Positions 38,313 to 46,683 of a DNA stretch of 64,000 nt are shown here, piece by piece; within the stretch, counting starts at the first letter, position 1; every line of letters starts with the position of its first letter. The stretch covers positions 434,001 to 498,000 of the forward strand of contig NZ_QPII01000001.1 of assembly GCF_003336675.1 (NCBI RefSeq), in the 5' to 3' direction. A program made the position numbers and the translations under genes. The DNA is from Billgrantia montanilacus (lineage in GTDB: Bacteria > Pseudomonadota > Gammaproteobacteria > Pseudomonadales > Halomonadaceae). Below the pieces are notes generated by a model, which was given only the letters and a program-made list of their open reading frames with translations, ran no database searches and had not been told where the DNA came from.

Positions 38313-38378
38313 CCACCACGAGGAGGGGTGGAGGTTTTAAACATGAGTCAAAATTACAACCATAATCGGGAGAATGAA

Positions 38379-39341
38379 ATGAAACTCACAACCAAACATG
38401 CACTCGCTGTGCTTTCCGCAGTCAGCCTTGTGGCACTAACCGCGACTAGCGCCGTGGCGAAAGACAATAGAACAATCGGCGTATCGATCCCCGCTGCTAC
38501 GCATGGTTGGACCGGGGGCGTTGTATATCACGCAGAACAGGCTGCGCAAGAAATCGAGGCTGCATTTCCGCATATTAATGTGGTGGTGAAGACCTCGCCC
38601 TCGGCCACGGCCCAAGTTTCAGCGCTTGAAGACCTGTCAGTAGGTCAGGACCTTGACGCATTGGTTATTCTGCCCTTCACCTCGGAAGAACTGACCGGGC
38701 CCGTCGAGCGGGTTAAGGAGAGCGGTACCTTTATCACAGTTGTAGATCGCGGCCTGACCGATCCGGCGATTCAGGATTTATATGTCGCAGGCGACAATAT
38801 TGCGGTGGGTGCGAATACTGCACAGTGGCTGGCAGAGAAGCTGGACAACGAAGGCCAGATAGTCGTGCTGCGAGGTATTCCTACCGTCATCGACGATGAA
38901 CGAATCCAAGGTTTTACCGATGTGATGGAAGACACCAACATCGAGATTCTCGACATCCAGTATGCCAACTGGAACCAGGATCAGGCCTTCACTCTCATGC
39001 AGGATTATCTGGCCAAGTACCCGCAGATCGACGCGGTATGGGCCAATGATGACGATATGTTGTTAGGTGTATTGGAAGCGATCAAGCAATCTGGCCGCAC
39101 CGAGATCCAATATGCACTTGGCGGCAACGGCATGAAGGACGTGATCGAATTGGTAATGGCTAACGACGCCATGACTCCTATCTCGACCCCCTATCCGCCG
39201 TCGATGATCAAAACGGCCATCTACATGACGGCAGCACAATTCGCCGGACAGGCGCCTATGCGTGGGAATTTCAAGTTGGATGCGCCACTGATCACTCCCG
39301 AGAACGCTGATCAGTTCTATTTCCCTGACAGCCCATTCTAA
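38379..39341 (+). CDS. ABC transporter periplasmic substrate-binding protein (RbsB-like)
   Basis: A 320-residue periplasmic binding protein of the ribose/PBP1 fold with a signal peptide (MKLTTKHALAVLSAVSLVAL, cleavage near 'SAVA-KD'). The family pattern 'IGVSIPAATHGWTGGVVYHA' at the N-terminus and 'AVWANDDDMLLGVLEAIKQ' in the second lobe are visible. The ATG at 38379 fits the signal peptide; upstream ATG 38343 or GTG 38328 would place it 12-17 residues inside. This region is visibly AT-richer than the core genome. Confidence 0.9.
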   Translation: MKLTTKHALAVLSAVSLVALTATSAVAKDNRTIGVSIPAATHGWTGGVVYHAEQAAQEIEAAFPHINVVVKTSPSATAQVSALEDLSVGQDLDALVILPFTSEELTGPVERVKESGTFITVVDRGLTDPAIQDLYVAGDNIAVGANTAQWLAEKLDNEGQIVVLRGIPTVIDDERIQGFTDVMEDTNIEILDIQYANWNQDQAFTLMQDYLAKYPQIDAVWANDDDMLLGVLEAIKQSGRTEIQYALGGNGMKDVIELVMANDAMTPISTPYPPSMIKTAIYMTAAQFAGQAPMRGNFKLDAPLITPENADQFYFPDSPF

Positions 39342-39396
39342 TGCCATGTGGCCGGGCCATGTCCCGGCCACTATAACACCTGATAGGAGGACGGAT

Positions 39397-39984
39397 ATGA
39401 GCGGCAAGAAAATTCTTATGCTCTGTGGTGAGTTCACAGAGGAATATGAAATCTTTGTTTTCCAGCAGGGTATGGAGGCCGTCGGCCATACTGTCCATGT
39501 TATCTGCCCCGACAAGAAGGCGGGCGAGATGATCCAGACCTCGTTGCATGATTTCGAGGGACACCAGACCTATATCGAGCGGTTCGGGCATCTGGCAGAA
39601 ATCAACAAGACTTTTTCCGAGGTTAAGCTGGACGAATATGACGCGGTATATTGCGCGGGCGGGCGTGGACCGGAATATATTCGCACCGATAAGCGGATTC
39701 AGGCCATGGTGCGTCACTTCCACGAGGAGGGAAAGCCGATCTTCACGATCTGCCATGGCGTGCAGATCCTTGTCGCGGTAGACGGCGTGGTACGTGGAAA
39801 AAAGGTGGCCGCTTTGGGTGCCTGCGAGCCTGAGGTCATCCTGGCGGGCGGCACCTATATCGACGTGAAGCCGCACGAGGCCTATGTCGATGGCACTATG
39901 GTGTCTGCGAAGGGCTGGACCGGGCTGGCTGCTTTCATGCGTGAATGCATGATGGTGCTGGGGACAAAGATTACTCATTCGTAA
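39397..39984 (+). CDS. DJ-1/PfpI-family protein
   Basis: A 195-residue class I glutamine amidotransferase-like protein. The nucleophile Cys119 is in 'FTICHGVQILVAV', and an early Glu in 'GEFTEEYEIFVFQQ' fits the family acid. DJ-1/PfpI members include proteases, glyoxalase III and deglycase-like enzymes as well as dedicated catabolic hydratases, so the role is open. A strong AGGAGGA site precedes the ATG. It is last in the importer operon, suggesting it acts on the imported compound or on a reactive aldehyde from it. Confidence 0.8.
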   Translation: MSGKKILMLCGEFTEEYEIFVFQQGMEAVGHTVHVICPDKKAGEMIQTSLHDFEGHQTYIERFGHLAEINKTFSEVKLDEYDAVYCAGGRGPEYIRTDKRIQAMVRHFHEEGKPIFTICHGVQILVAVDGVVRGKKVAALGACEPEVILAGGTYIDVKPHEAYVDGTMVSAKGWTGLAAFMRECMMVLGTKITHS

Positions 39985-40071
39985 AACTGGTACCAGGTCG
40001 CCCGCCGCACTCATGCAGGCGGGTGACAACGATGTTGCCCAAGCTTTGCCCGCTATCCTTTCAGAAGCTGA

Positions 40072-40920
40072 TTAATCGCTCAGATACGGAAAACCGCCCA
40101 GCGACTGGCCCATGGCGACCTTGGTCCTGGGCGCCAGCGCATCGTCGAAATCGACCTGGCCGGCGAAGGCCATCACCACCGTGGAGCCGAGCTTGAAGCG
40201 TCCCATCTCCGCGCCGCGCTCGAGGTGAATCGGCTGGTCGAAGCGGATGCGCTGCACCTGGCCCGAGAGCGGTGTGACCTGCCCGGCCCATACCGTCTCG
40301 ATGGCGGCGACGATCATGGCGCCTACCAGCACCACCACCATGGGCCCATATTCGGTGTCGAAGTGGCACACCAGGCGCTCGTTGCGGGCAAACAGGTTGG
40401 GCACGTGCTCCGTCGTTGCCGCGTTGACCGAGAAGAGCCGCCCCGGCACATAGACCATCTCGGTCAGGGTGCCGGCCAGCGGCATGTGCACGCGATGATA
40501 GTCCTTGGGCGAGAGGTAGATATTGGCGTAGCTGCCACCGGCATAACGTCGCGCAGCGTCGGCGTCACCGCCGAGCAGGTCGACCATGGAGAAGCGGTGC
40601 CCCTTGGCCTGCAGCAGGCGGTCCGCCTCGATGGGGCCGAACTGGGACAGGTTGCCGTCGGCGGGGGAGAGCAGCCCTTCGCCCAGGGGGCGGGCTTCCG
40701 GCTTCAGTTCCCGGGTGAAGAAGTCGTTGAAGGTGGCGTAGGCCGTGGGGTCGGGCTCGGCGGCCTCACCCATGTCCACCTTGAAGACCTTGATGAAGGC
40801 GCGGATCAGCGCATTCTTGAGCCAGGCGACACGGCATTCGGCAAGACAACCCACCAGTCGCGAGAGCAGGTGGTGGGGAATCGGGTACTGGATAAGGGCA
40901 AAGAACTTGGCGAGAGACAA
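40072..40920 (-). CDS. psd: Phosphatidylserine decarboxylase proenzyme
   Basis: Makes phosphatidylethanolamine at the inner membrane. The 282-residue proenzyme carries the self-cleavage motif LGST in '[15 protein letters not shown]', where the pyruvoyl group forms from Ser. Conserved His in '[14 protein letters not shown]' and the '[16 protein letters not shown]' segment are as in E. coli. It marks the return to the ancestral block after the cassette, converging with the DJ-1 gene across 87 bp. Confidence 0.95.
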   Translation of the reverse strand: MSLAKFFALIQYPIPHHLLSRLVGCLAECRVAWLKNALIRAFIKVFKVDMGEAAEPDPTAYATFNDFFTRELKPEARPLGEGLLSPADGNLSQFGPIEADRLLQAKGHRFSMVDLLGGDADAARRYAGGSYANIYLSPKDYHRVHMPLAGTLTEMVYVPGRLFSVNAATTEHVPNLFARNERLVCHFDTEYGPMVVVLVGAMIVAAIETVWAGQVTPLSGQVQRIRFDQPIHLERGAEMGRFKLGSTVVMAFAGQVDFDDALAPRTKVAMGQSLGGFPYLSD

Positions 40921-41002
40921 GGTAAAGATTCCGGTTGGCTGGTTGGGGAGATGACCGGGTGGGGCAGCGAAGCGACATTAGCGAGGGCGCTGGCTTGAGT
41001 GG

Positions 41003-41082
41003 GCCGGGTAGCGCAAATCGACAGGGATGTCGATTTAGGGCTGGCAAGAGGGACCTTGTTCCAGCCCGGCGCGTCACCCGGC
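41003..41082 (+). repeat. Diverged relative of the structured intergenic element
   Basis: Shares the architecture but little sequence with the five copies. The closing stem is GCCGGGT/ACCCGGC plus CGC/GCG. Hairpin 2 is AAATCGAC-AGGGAT-GTCGATTT. Hairpin 3 is GGGCTGG-CAAG-AGGGAC-CTTG-TT-CCAGCCC. Both loops keep the AGGGAY sequence. It lies in the 232-bp gap between psd and the sulfurtransferase, both on the minus strand; the remainder of this gap shows no gene. Confidence 0.65.
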
Positions 41083-41152
41083 GCACGAAAGTCAGGGTTT
41101 CGTCCTCGATTGTCGCGAGTCGCCCCGCGCGGGCACTTTGGTTGCAGGCTTC

Positions 41153-41983
41153 TTATTTCTCTATCGGCGTATCGTCGCGGTTGCCCCACTCCTGCCAGGA
41201 GCCAGCATAGCCGCGGATATTCTCGAAGCCCAGTGCCTTGCCCACCAGCCAGGTGAAGCCGCTGCGGTGGTGGCTCTGGCAGTGGGTGATCACTTCCATG
41301 TCCGGGGTCAGGCCCAGCGCTTCCAATTCGGTAATCAGCTCGGCGTAGTCGCGAATGCGCAGCGCGCGCTCCTTGTCCATGGCCTCGGTCCACTCCATGT
41401 TGACCGCGCCGGGAATGTGGCCGAGCTGGCGGTTTTCGCCCTTCTCGCCACGGTACTCCGCCGGCGAGCGGGCATCCCAGATGGCGAAGCCCTTCTCGCC
41501 GAGACGCTCCTGCAGTTCGATGCGATCGATGGCCACCTCGGGATTCAGGATCTCGGCCTCGTACTCGCTGGGAGTGGGCGTGCGGCGCTCGGTGGCGACG
41601 GATTGGCCAGCCTGGCGCCAGGCGTGGATACCGCCGTTGAGGTAGGAATAGCGGGTGTGTCCCATCAGCTCCAGTGTCCACAGCAGCCGCCCGGCCCAGC
41701 CGCCGCCCTCGTCGTCATAGGCCACCACATGGGTGTCGCGGGTCAGGCCCAGTTCCGAGAAGAGACGGGAGAGCGCATCGACGCCTGGCACCTCGTTGGG
41801 TACCTCGCCTTCGCCACGCATGAGTTTGCGGAAGTCGAGAAACACGGCGCCGGGCACGTGCCCCTGATCGTGGCTCTCGGCCTTCAGCGGTACGTCGATG
41901 ATCAGCAGCTGAGGATCGTCCAGATGCTCGGCAAGCTGTTCGGGTTCGACGATCAGCGGCAGCAGATTCTCTTCGGAACTCAT
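41153..41983 (-). CDS. Sulfurtransferase with tandem rhodanese domains
   Basis: A 276-residue protein with two rhodanese domains. The N-terminal one is catalytically inactive; the C-terminal one carries the active-site loop 'THCQSHHRSGFTWLV' with Cys as persulfide carrier. 'AIWDARSPAEYRGEKGEN' and 'HIPGAVNMEW' are the CH2 motifs. It resembles thiosulfate or 3-mercaptopyruvate sulfurtransferases; the CQSHHRS loop differs from the CRxGx[T/R] of classical enzymes, so the acceptor is uncertain. It sits between psd and rsgA. Confidence 0.87.
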   Translation of the reverse strand: MSSEENLLPLIVEPEQLAEHLDDPQLLIIDVPLKAESHDQGHVPGAVFLDFRKLMRGEGEVPNEVPGVDALSRLFSELGLTRDTHVVAYDDEGGGWAGRLLWTLELMGHTRYSYLNGGIHAWRQAGQSVATERRTPTPSEYEAEILNPEVAIDRIELQERLGEKGFAIWDARSPAEYRGEKGENRQLGHIPGAVNMEWTEAMDKERALRIRDYAELITELEALGLTPDMEVITHCQSHHRSGFTWLVGKALGFENIRGYAGSWQEWGNRDDTPIEK

Positions 41984-42034
41984 GGTGCTCTCCTCCTGGT
42001 CGTGTCATCACTCTACCCTAGCCATGCCGAAAGC

Positions 42035-43069
42035 TCAGGTCTCGTTGAGACTCTCGACGATGCGGCGATAGCTGGCAAAGCGTTCCGGGTGAACATCCCC
42101 GCGCTCCACGGCTTCGAGCAGGGCACACCCCGGTTCCTGCTGGTGTCGGCAGTCGCGGAAGCGACAGCGCCCCAGCAGGTCGCGAAACTCGATGAAGCCT
42201 TCGGCGACCTGCTGTTCGTCCAGATGGACCAGCCCGAATTCACGAATGCCGGGCGAGTCGATCAACTCGGCCTTCTCGGCGGTGGGCAGGTCATAAAGGC
42301 GTGCCGTGGTGGTGGTGTGGGTGCCCTTGCGTGAGTCCTTCGACAGCGCCCCGATGCGGAGTTCCTCATCCGGGAGCAGGCGGTCGATAAGCGATGACTT
42401 GCCCACGCCGCTCTGTCCGACGAAGACTGAGGTGCGTTCCGCCAGGCAGGCATGCAGCGCCTCCAGGCCATCTTCCCGGGCCGTGGTGGATGTCACCACG
42501 GAATAGCCCAGGGTCTCGTAGCGGTGGAGTAGCGCCGTCAGCTCGCCGCCACCCTTCGGCAGAAGGTCGATCTTGTTGAGCACCAGTACCGGCGCGATGC
42601 CGGTTGCTTCGGCGGCGACCAGGTAGCGGTCGATCAGGTTGGGGTGGGGCGCGGGCTCCACGGCGAAGACGATAAGGATCTGATCGATATTGGCGGCGAC
42701 GGGCTTGAGATGGCCTCGGGCATCGGGCCGCTCCAGCACGTTCTGTCGCTCGGAGCGGGCTACCACGACACCGTCCACGACATTGCCGCTGCTGTCCTGG
42801 GCGGCGCGCCAGACGACCCTGTCGCCGGTGACCAGGCCTTCGAGGTTGGCGCGCAGGTGACAGCGCACCGGGTCGTTGCCGCCATCGCCGCGAACGTCCA
42901 GGGTGCGCCCGAAGTGGGCGATGACGCGGCCGGGCTGCTCGGGGCCGTATTCGCCCGCGGCCAGCTTTCGGGAATCCTGAGCGTCGCGCTGCTCGGAGCG
43001 GCGAGCGCGTTCGGCCTGGACCTTCTCGATACGCCAGCGTTGCTGGCGGCTCAACTTGCGTTTGCTCAT
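42035..43069 (-). CDS. rsgA: Ribosome small-subunit biogenesis GTPase RsgA
   Basis: A late 30S assembly GTPase. The 344 residues include an N-terminal basic segment, OB-fold and a circularly permuted GTPase with G4 'LVLNKIDLLP' before G1 'GQSGVGKSSLIDRLL' and G3 'DSPGIREFGL', the hallmark of RsgA. The C-terminal zinc knuckle is 'GRCRFRDCRHQQEPGC'. The start is the ATG at 43069 (MSKRKLSRQQRWR); the longer open frame extends into the divergent orn gene. Confidence 0.95.
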   Translation of the reverse strand: MSKRKLSRQQRWRIEKVQAERARRSEQRDAQDSRKLAAGEYGPEQPGRVIAHFGRTLDVRGDGGNDPVRCHLRANLEGLVTGDRVVWRAAQDSSGNVVDGVVVARSERQNVLERPDARGHLKPVAANIDQILIVFAVEPAPHPNLIDRYLVAAEATGIAPVLVLNKIDLLPKGGGELTALLHRYETLGYSVVTSTTAREDGLEALHACLAERTSVFVGQSGVGKSSLIDRLLPDEELRIGALSKDSRKGTHTTTTARLYDLPTAEKAELIDSPGIREFGLVHLDEQQVAEGFIEFRDLLGRCRFRDCRHQQEPGCALLEAVERGDVHPERFASYRRIVESLNET

Positions 43070-43084
43070 GGGCACCCGAAGATA

Positions 43085-43106
43085 GTTACAATGATGGCAT
43101 TGTAAC
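43085..43106. promoter_or_regulatory. Perfect 22-bp palindrome between rsgA and orn
   Basis: GTTACAATG-ATGG-CATTGTAAC has 9-bp perfect arms and a 4-nt centre, in the 85-bp divergent gap. Each arm includes TACAAT, one mismatch from a -10 box and pointing outward on each strand. It may therefore be a dimeric-regulator operator, a pair of divergent -10 elements, or both. No known regulator motif could be assigned. Confidence 0.55.
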
Positions 43107-43154
43107 CAGCGTGGCCCGGCGTGTCCTGCTGTGCCCGCTTTTCTGGAGCTGCCC

Positions 43155-43739
43155 ATGAATGATTCCACTGAACCGCGCCAGGGTCTGCTGGTGTGGATCG
43201 ATCTCGAAATGACCGGGCTTGATCCGGAGCGCGAGCGCATCATCGAGGTGGCCACCCTGATCACCGACGGTGACTTGAACCTGATTGCCGAAGGCCCTGT
43301 GCTCGCCGTCCATCAGCCCGAGGCCTTGCTGGCGGCGATGGACGACTGGAATCAGAAGACCCACGGCGAGTCGGGGCTGGTGGCAAGGGTGAAGGAAAGC
43401 ACGATCGATACCGCCGAGGCCCAGCGACAGACCCTGGATTTTCTCAAGGCCCATGTTGCCCCGGGTTCGTCCCCGATGTGCGGTAACAGCGTGCACCAGG
43501 ACCGGCGCTTCCTGGAGCGGGAGATGCCGGAGCTGCTGGACTTCTTCCACTACCGCAACCTGGATGTCTCGACGCTCAAGGAGCTGGCCAAGCGCTGGAA
43601 CCCCAGCGCCCTGGCCGGATTTCACAAGCGCAATACGCATCAGGCGCTGGACGACATTCGCGAGTCGGTGGCTGAGCTGGCGCACTATCGCAATACGTTT
43701 CTGCGGCTGGCGGGAAGTGAAAGGGATGAGGAGGCGTAG
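43155..43739 (+). CDS. orn: Oligoribonuclease
   Basis: A DEDDh 3'-5' exonuclease that degrades dinucleotides, including pGpG from c-di-GMP turnover. The 194-residue protein has '[19 protein letters not shown]' (first Asp/Glu pair), '[17 protein letters not shown]' and '[14 protein letters not shown]' (His and Asp). The start is the ATG at 43155. It diverges from rsgA and is followed after 50 nt by element copy 5. In E. coli glycine tRNA genes lie between orn and queG; none is visible here. Confidence 0.95.
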   Translation: MNDSTEPRQGLLVWIDLEMTGLDPERERIIEVATLITDGDLNLIAEGPVLAVHQPEALLAAMDDWNQKTHGESGLVARVKESTIDTAEAQRQTLDFLKAHVAPGSSPMCGNSVHQDRRFLEREMPELLDFFHYRNLDVSTLKELAKRWNPSALAGFHKRNTHQALDDIRESVAELAHYRNTFLRLAGSERDEEA

Positions 43740-43789
43740 AGCTTTCGGGCAGCGTCAAGCGGCCAGCAGGCGGGCAACTGGCGGCGTTA

Positions 43790-43899
43790 GCGGCGCCGGG
43801 GACAGGTCGGAGAGGAGGTCCGATTCCAGGGATGGAATCGGTAGCGCCCATGGATGGGTTCACAGCGCCTCCTCGAAGACCTGTCGCCGGTAAGGCCGC
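43790..43899 (+). repeat. Structured intergenic element, copy 5 (orn-queG)
   Basis: Closing stem GCGGC/GCCGC, GACAGGTC/GACCTGTC and GAGGAGG/CCTCCTC. Hairpin 2 arms are CCGATTCC/GGAATCGG with loop AGGGAT; hairpin 3 has loop ATGGAT. It lies between convergent orn and queG, in orn orientation. Confidence 0.85.
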
Positions 43900-43915
43900 G
43901 AGTCCAGTACCACGT

Positions 43916-45016
43916 TCAGGCGCTAGCGATCAGCTGGCCACGCTTCTCCCGTTGCTGACCGAGCGCCCAGCGCACATGCTCGCGGACCAGGTCGGAAGGG
44001 TAGGCGAGGCGGGCGCGCAGGGCGGCCTCCACCGTTTCGCTCCAGGGGGCGTTGCCCAGGCCCACCGCCAGGTTGCGCAGCCAGCGCTCGTAGCCAATGC
44101 GCCGGATCGGGCTGCCGGCGGTCTTCTCCAGGAACTCCCCCTCGCCCCAGGTGAACAGCGAGACCAGGCTGGCGCGATCGAGCGCATGGCGCGGGGAGAA
44201 GTCCTCTTCCCGGGTGGCTCGCGTAAAGCGGGTGAAGGGGCAGACCAGCTGGCAGTCGTCGCAGCCGAACACCCGGTTGCCCATGGCCTCGCGGTAGCGC
44301 TCGGGGATGGCACCGAACAGCTCGATGGTGAGATAGGAGATGCAGGCCCTGGCGTCCACCACACGGTCTTCGACGATGGCTCCGGTGGGGCAGGCGGTAC
44401 GGCAGGCACTGCAACTGCCGCAGTGTTCGCTCTCGAAGGGGGGATCCACCGGCAGCGGCAGGTCAACGTAAAGTTCGCCGAGAAAGAACAGCGAGCCCGC
44501 CCTGGGGTTGAGCAGCATGGCATTCTTGCCCACCCAGCCGAGGCCTGCCTTGCGCGCCAGGGCCCGTTCCATCACCGGGGCGGAATCGACGAAGGCGCGG
44601 TAGCCATAGGGGCCCGCCTTCTCCTCGATCCATTTGGCCAGGGTCGCCAGGCGCTTGCGCATCAGCTTGTGATAGTCGCGGCCCACGGCATAGCGAGACA
44701 CATAGGCGGTTCCCGGCTGGCCCAGCACCTTGGCGCTCTCGACCTCGGCGGGCAGGTAGTCGAGTCGGACGCTGACGACCCGAATGGTGCCGGGAATGAG
44801 CTCCTCCGGGCGAGTGCGCTTGGTGCCATGTTTGGCCATGAAGCCCATTTCGCCATGATGGCCGGCGTCCAGCCAACGCTGCAGGTAGCGCTCGTCGTCA
44901 GCCAGGTCGACATCCGTGATACCCACCTGTTGGAAGCCCAGCTCCCGACCCCAGGTCTTGATGGTGTCGGCCAGGGCGGCGAGGTCGCTGTCGTCCAGAT
45001 TTGCCGGAAGCGTCAT
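43916..45016 (-). CDS. queG: Epoxyqueuosine reductase QueG
   Basis: Catalyses the last step of queuosine synthesis on tRNA, using cobalamin and two 4Fe-4S clusters. With the ATG at 45016 it is 366 residues. The clusters are marked by 'CGSCSACRTACPTGAI' and 'FGCDDCQLVCPF'. 'SRYAVGRDYHKLMRKRL' and 'WVGKNAMLLNPRAGS' are typical. It is convergent with orn and divergent from nnr; a longer open frame upstream crosses the nnr start and is rejected. Confidence 0.95.
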   Translation of the reverse strand: MTLPANLDDSDLAALADTIKTWGRELGFQQVGITDVDLADDERYLQRWLDAGHHGEMGFMAKHGTKRTRPEELIPGTIRVVSVRLDYLPAEVESAKVLGQPGTAYVSRYAVGRDYHKLMRKRLATLAKWIEEKAGPYGYRAFVDSAPVMERALARKAGLGWVGKNAMLLNPRAGSLFFLGELYVDLPLPVDPPFESEHCGSCSACRTACPTGAIVEDRVVDARACISYLTIELFGAIPERYREAMGNRVFGCDDCQLVCPFTRFTRATREEDFSPRHALDRASLVSLFTWGEGEFLEKTAGSPIRRIGYERWLRNLAVGLGNAPWSETVEAALRARLAYPSDLVREHVRWALGQQREKRGQLIASA

Positions 45017-45117
45017 GATCGAGAAAAAACCAGGTAAATGCGTACTGGGGGGATTGGCGAAAGCGCCATTGAGCTTACACTCCCATGATAAAGCATCCTT
45101 TGCAGGGGAGACACCGG

Positions 45118-46683
45118 ATGTCCGCGAGCCATAGCGACAAGACACCCTCGGTCACGCTGAGGCCGCTGTATCGGGCCGCCCAGGTCCAGGAACTCGACCG
45201 CCGCACCATTGCGGCGGGTATCGAGGGCTTCGCCCTGATGCAGCGGGCGGCGACCGCAGCCTGGCAGAGCCTAAAGTCCCGCTGGCCGGGAGTGCGACGC
45301 CTCACGGTGCTGTGTGGCGGCGGGAACAACGGGGGCGACGGCCACGTGCTTGCGGCCCTTGCCGGGGTGGCGGGGCTCGACGTCCAGCGCATCGTGCTCA
45401 AGGCGCCTGAGAGCCTGGAGGGCGACGCGGCGCGGGCCGCCGAAATGGCCACGGCTGCAGGGGTCGGCGTGGTGCCATGGGTGCCGGGCCTGGATTTCAC
45501 CGGCGAGGTGGTGGTCGACGCCTTGCTCGGAACCGGCCTTGGCGGTGAGGTGCGCGGTGACTTCCTCGATGCCATCGATGCCATCAACGCCAGTGGTCTG
45601 CCGGTGCTGGCCATCGATATCCCTTCGGGCCTGGAGGCCGATACCGGGGCCGTGCTCGGCGTGGCGGTGCGAGCCACTCGGACGGTCACCTTCATCGGCG
45701 ACAAGATCGGCTTGCATACCGGCCAGGCACCCGATCTTGCCGGCGAAGTGCATTTTCGGGCGTTGGGCGTCGAAGCTGGCGCTCATTGTGACCTGGCCCC
45801 GGCCGCCTGGTTGCTGAACGGTGACCTGATTCCTGCCCTGCTGCCGCCCCGGGCGCGAGACGCCCACAAGGGAGCCATGGGCCATGTGCTGGTGGTGGGG
45901 GGGGCACCGGGTTTCGGTGGTGCGGCGCTGCTTGCCAGCGAGGCCGCAGCGAGGCTTGGCGCCGGCAAAGTCAGCCTGGCCACGGCGCCGGAACATGTGT
46001 CGGCTTCTCTGACGTACCGCCCCGAGGTCATGGTTCACGGCGTGCGCGGAGCGGCCGACCTCGGCGACCTTCCTTTCCGTGCCGATATCCTGGTGGTAGG
46101 GCCGGGGCTTGGGCAGGGCGCTTGGGGGCAGGGGATGCTCCAGGCCTCCCTGTCGGCCGGACTGCCTCTGGTGGTGGATGCCGACGGCCTCAACCTGCTG
46201 GCGAGTCGCTGGGCCGAAGAGCGGCGAGACGACTGGATACTGACCCCGCATCCCGGCGAGGCGGCTCGCCTGCTCGGCATCAGTGCCGACGAGGTGGAGG
46301 CGGACCGACCGGCGGCGACGGCCGAACTGCAGCGCCAGCGCGGTGGGGTGATCATACTCAAGGGTGCCGGCACGCTGGTGGCCGGGCCAATGGGACTGGC
46401 GGTCTGTCCCTATGGCAACCCCGGCATGGCCTCCGGGGGGATGGGCGATGTCCTCTCGGGTATCCTGGGCGCGTTATTGGCCCAGGGGGTGCCGCTGGAG
46501 AGTGCCGCAAGGCTGGGCGTGGTCGTGCATGCCATGGCAGCCGATCTGGCCGCCCGGGATGGCGGTGAGCGTGGTCTGCTGGCTGCCGATCTGGCATCCT
46601 ATGCCCGAAGTCTGATCAACCCCGAGGCCAACTTTGGTATCTATCCCCAGGCAGGTAGCGACGATGCGCGTGCGACTCGATGA
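45118..46683 (+). CDS. nnr: Bifunctional NAD(P)H-hydrate epimerase / ADP-dependent dehydratase
   Basis: Repairs damaged NAD(P)H hydrates. The 521 residues combine the N-terminal YjeF epimerase domain ('VLCGGGNNGGDGHVLA', 'AIDIPSGLEADTG') and the C-terminal CARKD dehydratase domain ('GHVLVVGGAPGFGGAALL', 'ILTPHPGEAARLLG', 'GMASGGMGDVLSGILGALLA'). The start is the ATG at 45118. The 3' end overlaps tsaE by 20 bp, beginning the nnr-tsaE-ami-mutL operon. Confidence 0.95.
   Translation: MSASHSDKTPSVTLRPLYRAAQVQELDRRTIAAGIEGFALMQRAATAAWQSLKSRWPGVRRLTVLCGGGNNGGDGHVLAALAGVAGLDVQRIVLKAPESLEGDAARAAEMATAAGVGVVPWVPGLDFTGEVVVDALLGTGLGGEVRGDFLDAIDAINASGLPVLAIDIPSGLEADTGAVLGVAVRATRTVTFIGDKIGLHTGQAPDLAGEVHFRALGVEAGAHCDLAPAAWLLNGDLIPALLPPRARDAHKGAMGHVLVVGGAPGFGGAALLASEAAARLGAGKVSLATAPEHVSASLTYRPEVMVHGVRGAADLGDLPFRADILVVGPGLGQGAWGQGMLQASLSAGLPLVVDADGLNLLASRWAEERRDDWILTPHPGEAARLLGISADEVEADRPAATAELQRQRGGVIILKGAGTLVAGPMGLAVCPYGNPGMASGGMGDVLSGILGALLAQGVPLESAARLGVVVHAMAADLAARDGGERGLLAADLASYARSLINPEANFGIYPQAGSDDARATR

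Larger units (their letters stand above)
31303..39984. other. Accessory catabolic cassette inserted between epmA and psd
   Basis: Eight genes in two divergent arms: esterase, aldehyde dehydrogenase and Fe-alcohol dehydrogenase to the left; a GntR regulator, three ABC genes and a DJ-1/PfpI protein to the right. All flanking genes belong to an ancestral block in which epmA and psd lie close together. The cassette looks less GC-rich by eye and begins just 2 nt after the epmA stop. No integrase, transposase or flanking repeat was seen, so acquisition by transfer is an inference. Confidence 0.6.

Noticed and set aside
43740..43915. Possible glycine tRNA genes between orn and queG, as in E. coli
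   Set aside because: No cloverleaf or T-loop (GTTCRA) sequence is visible; the gap is filled by element copy 5.
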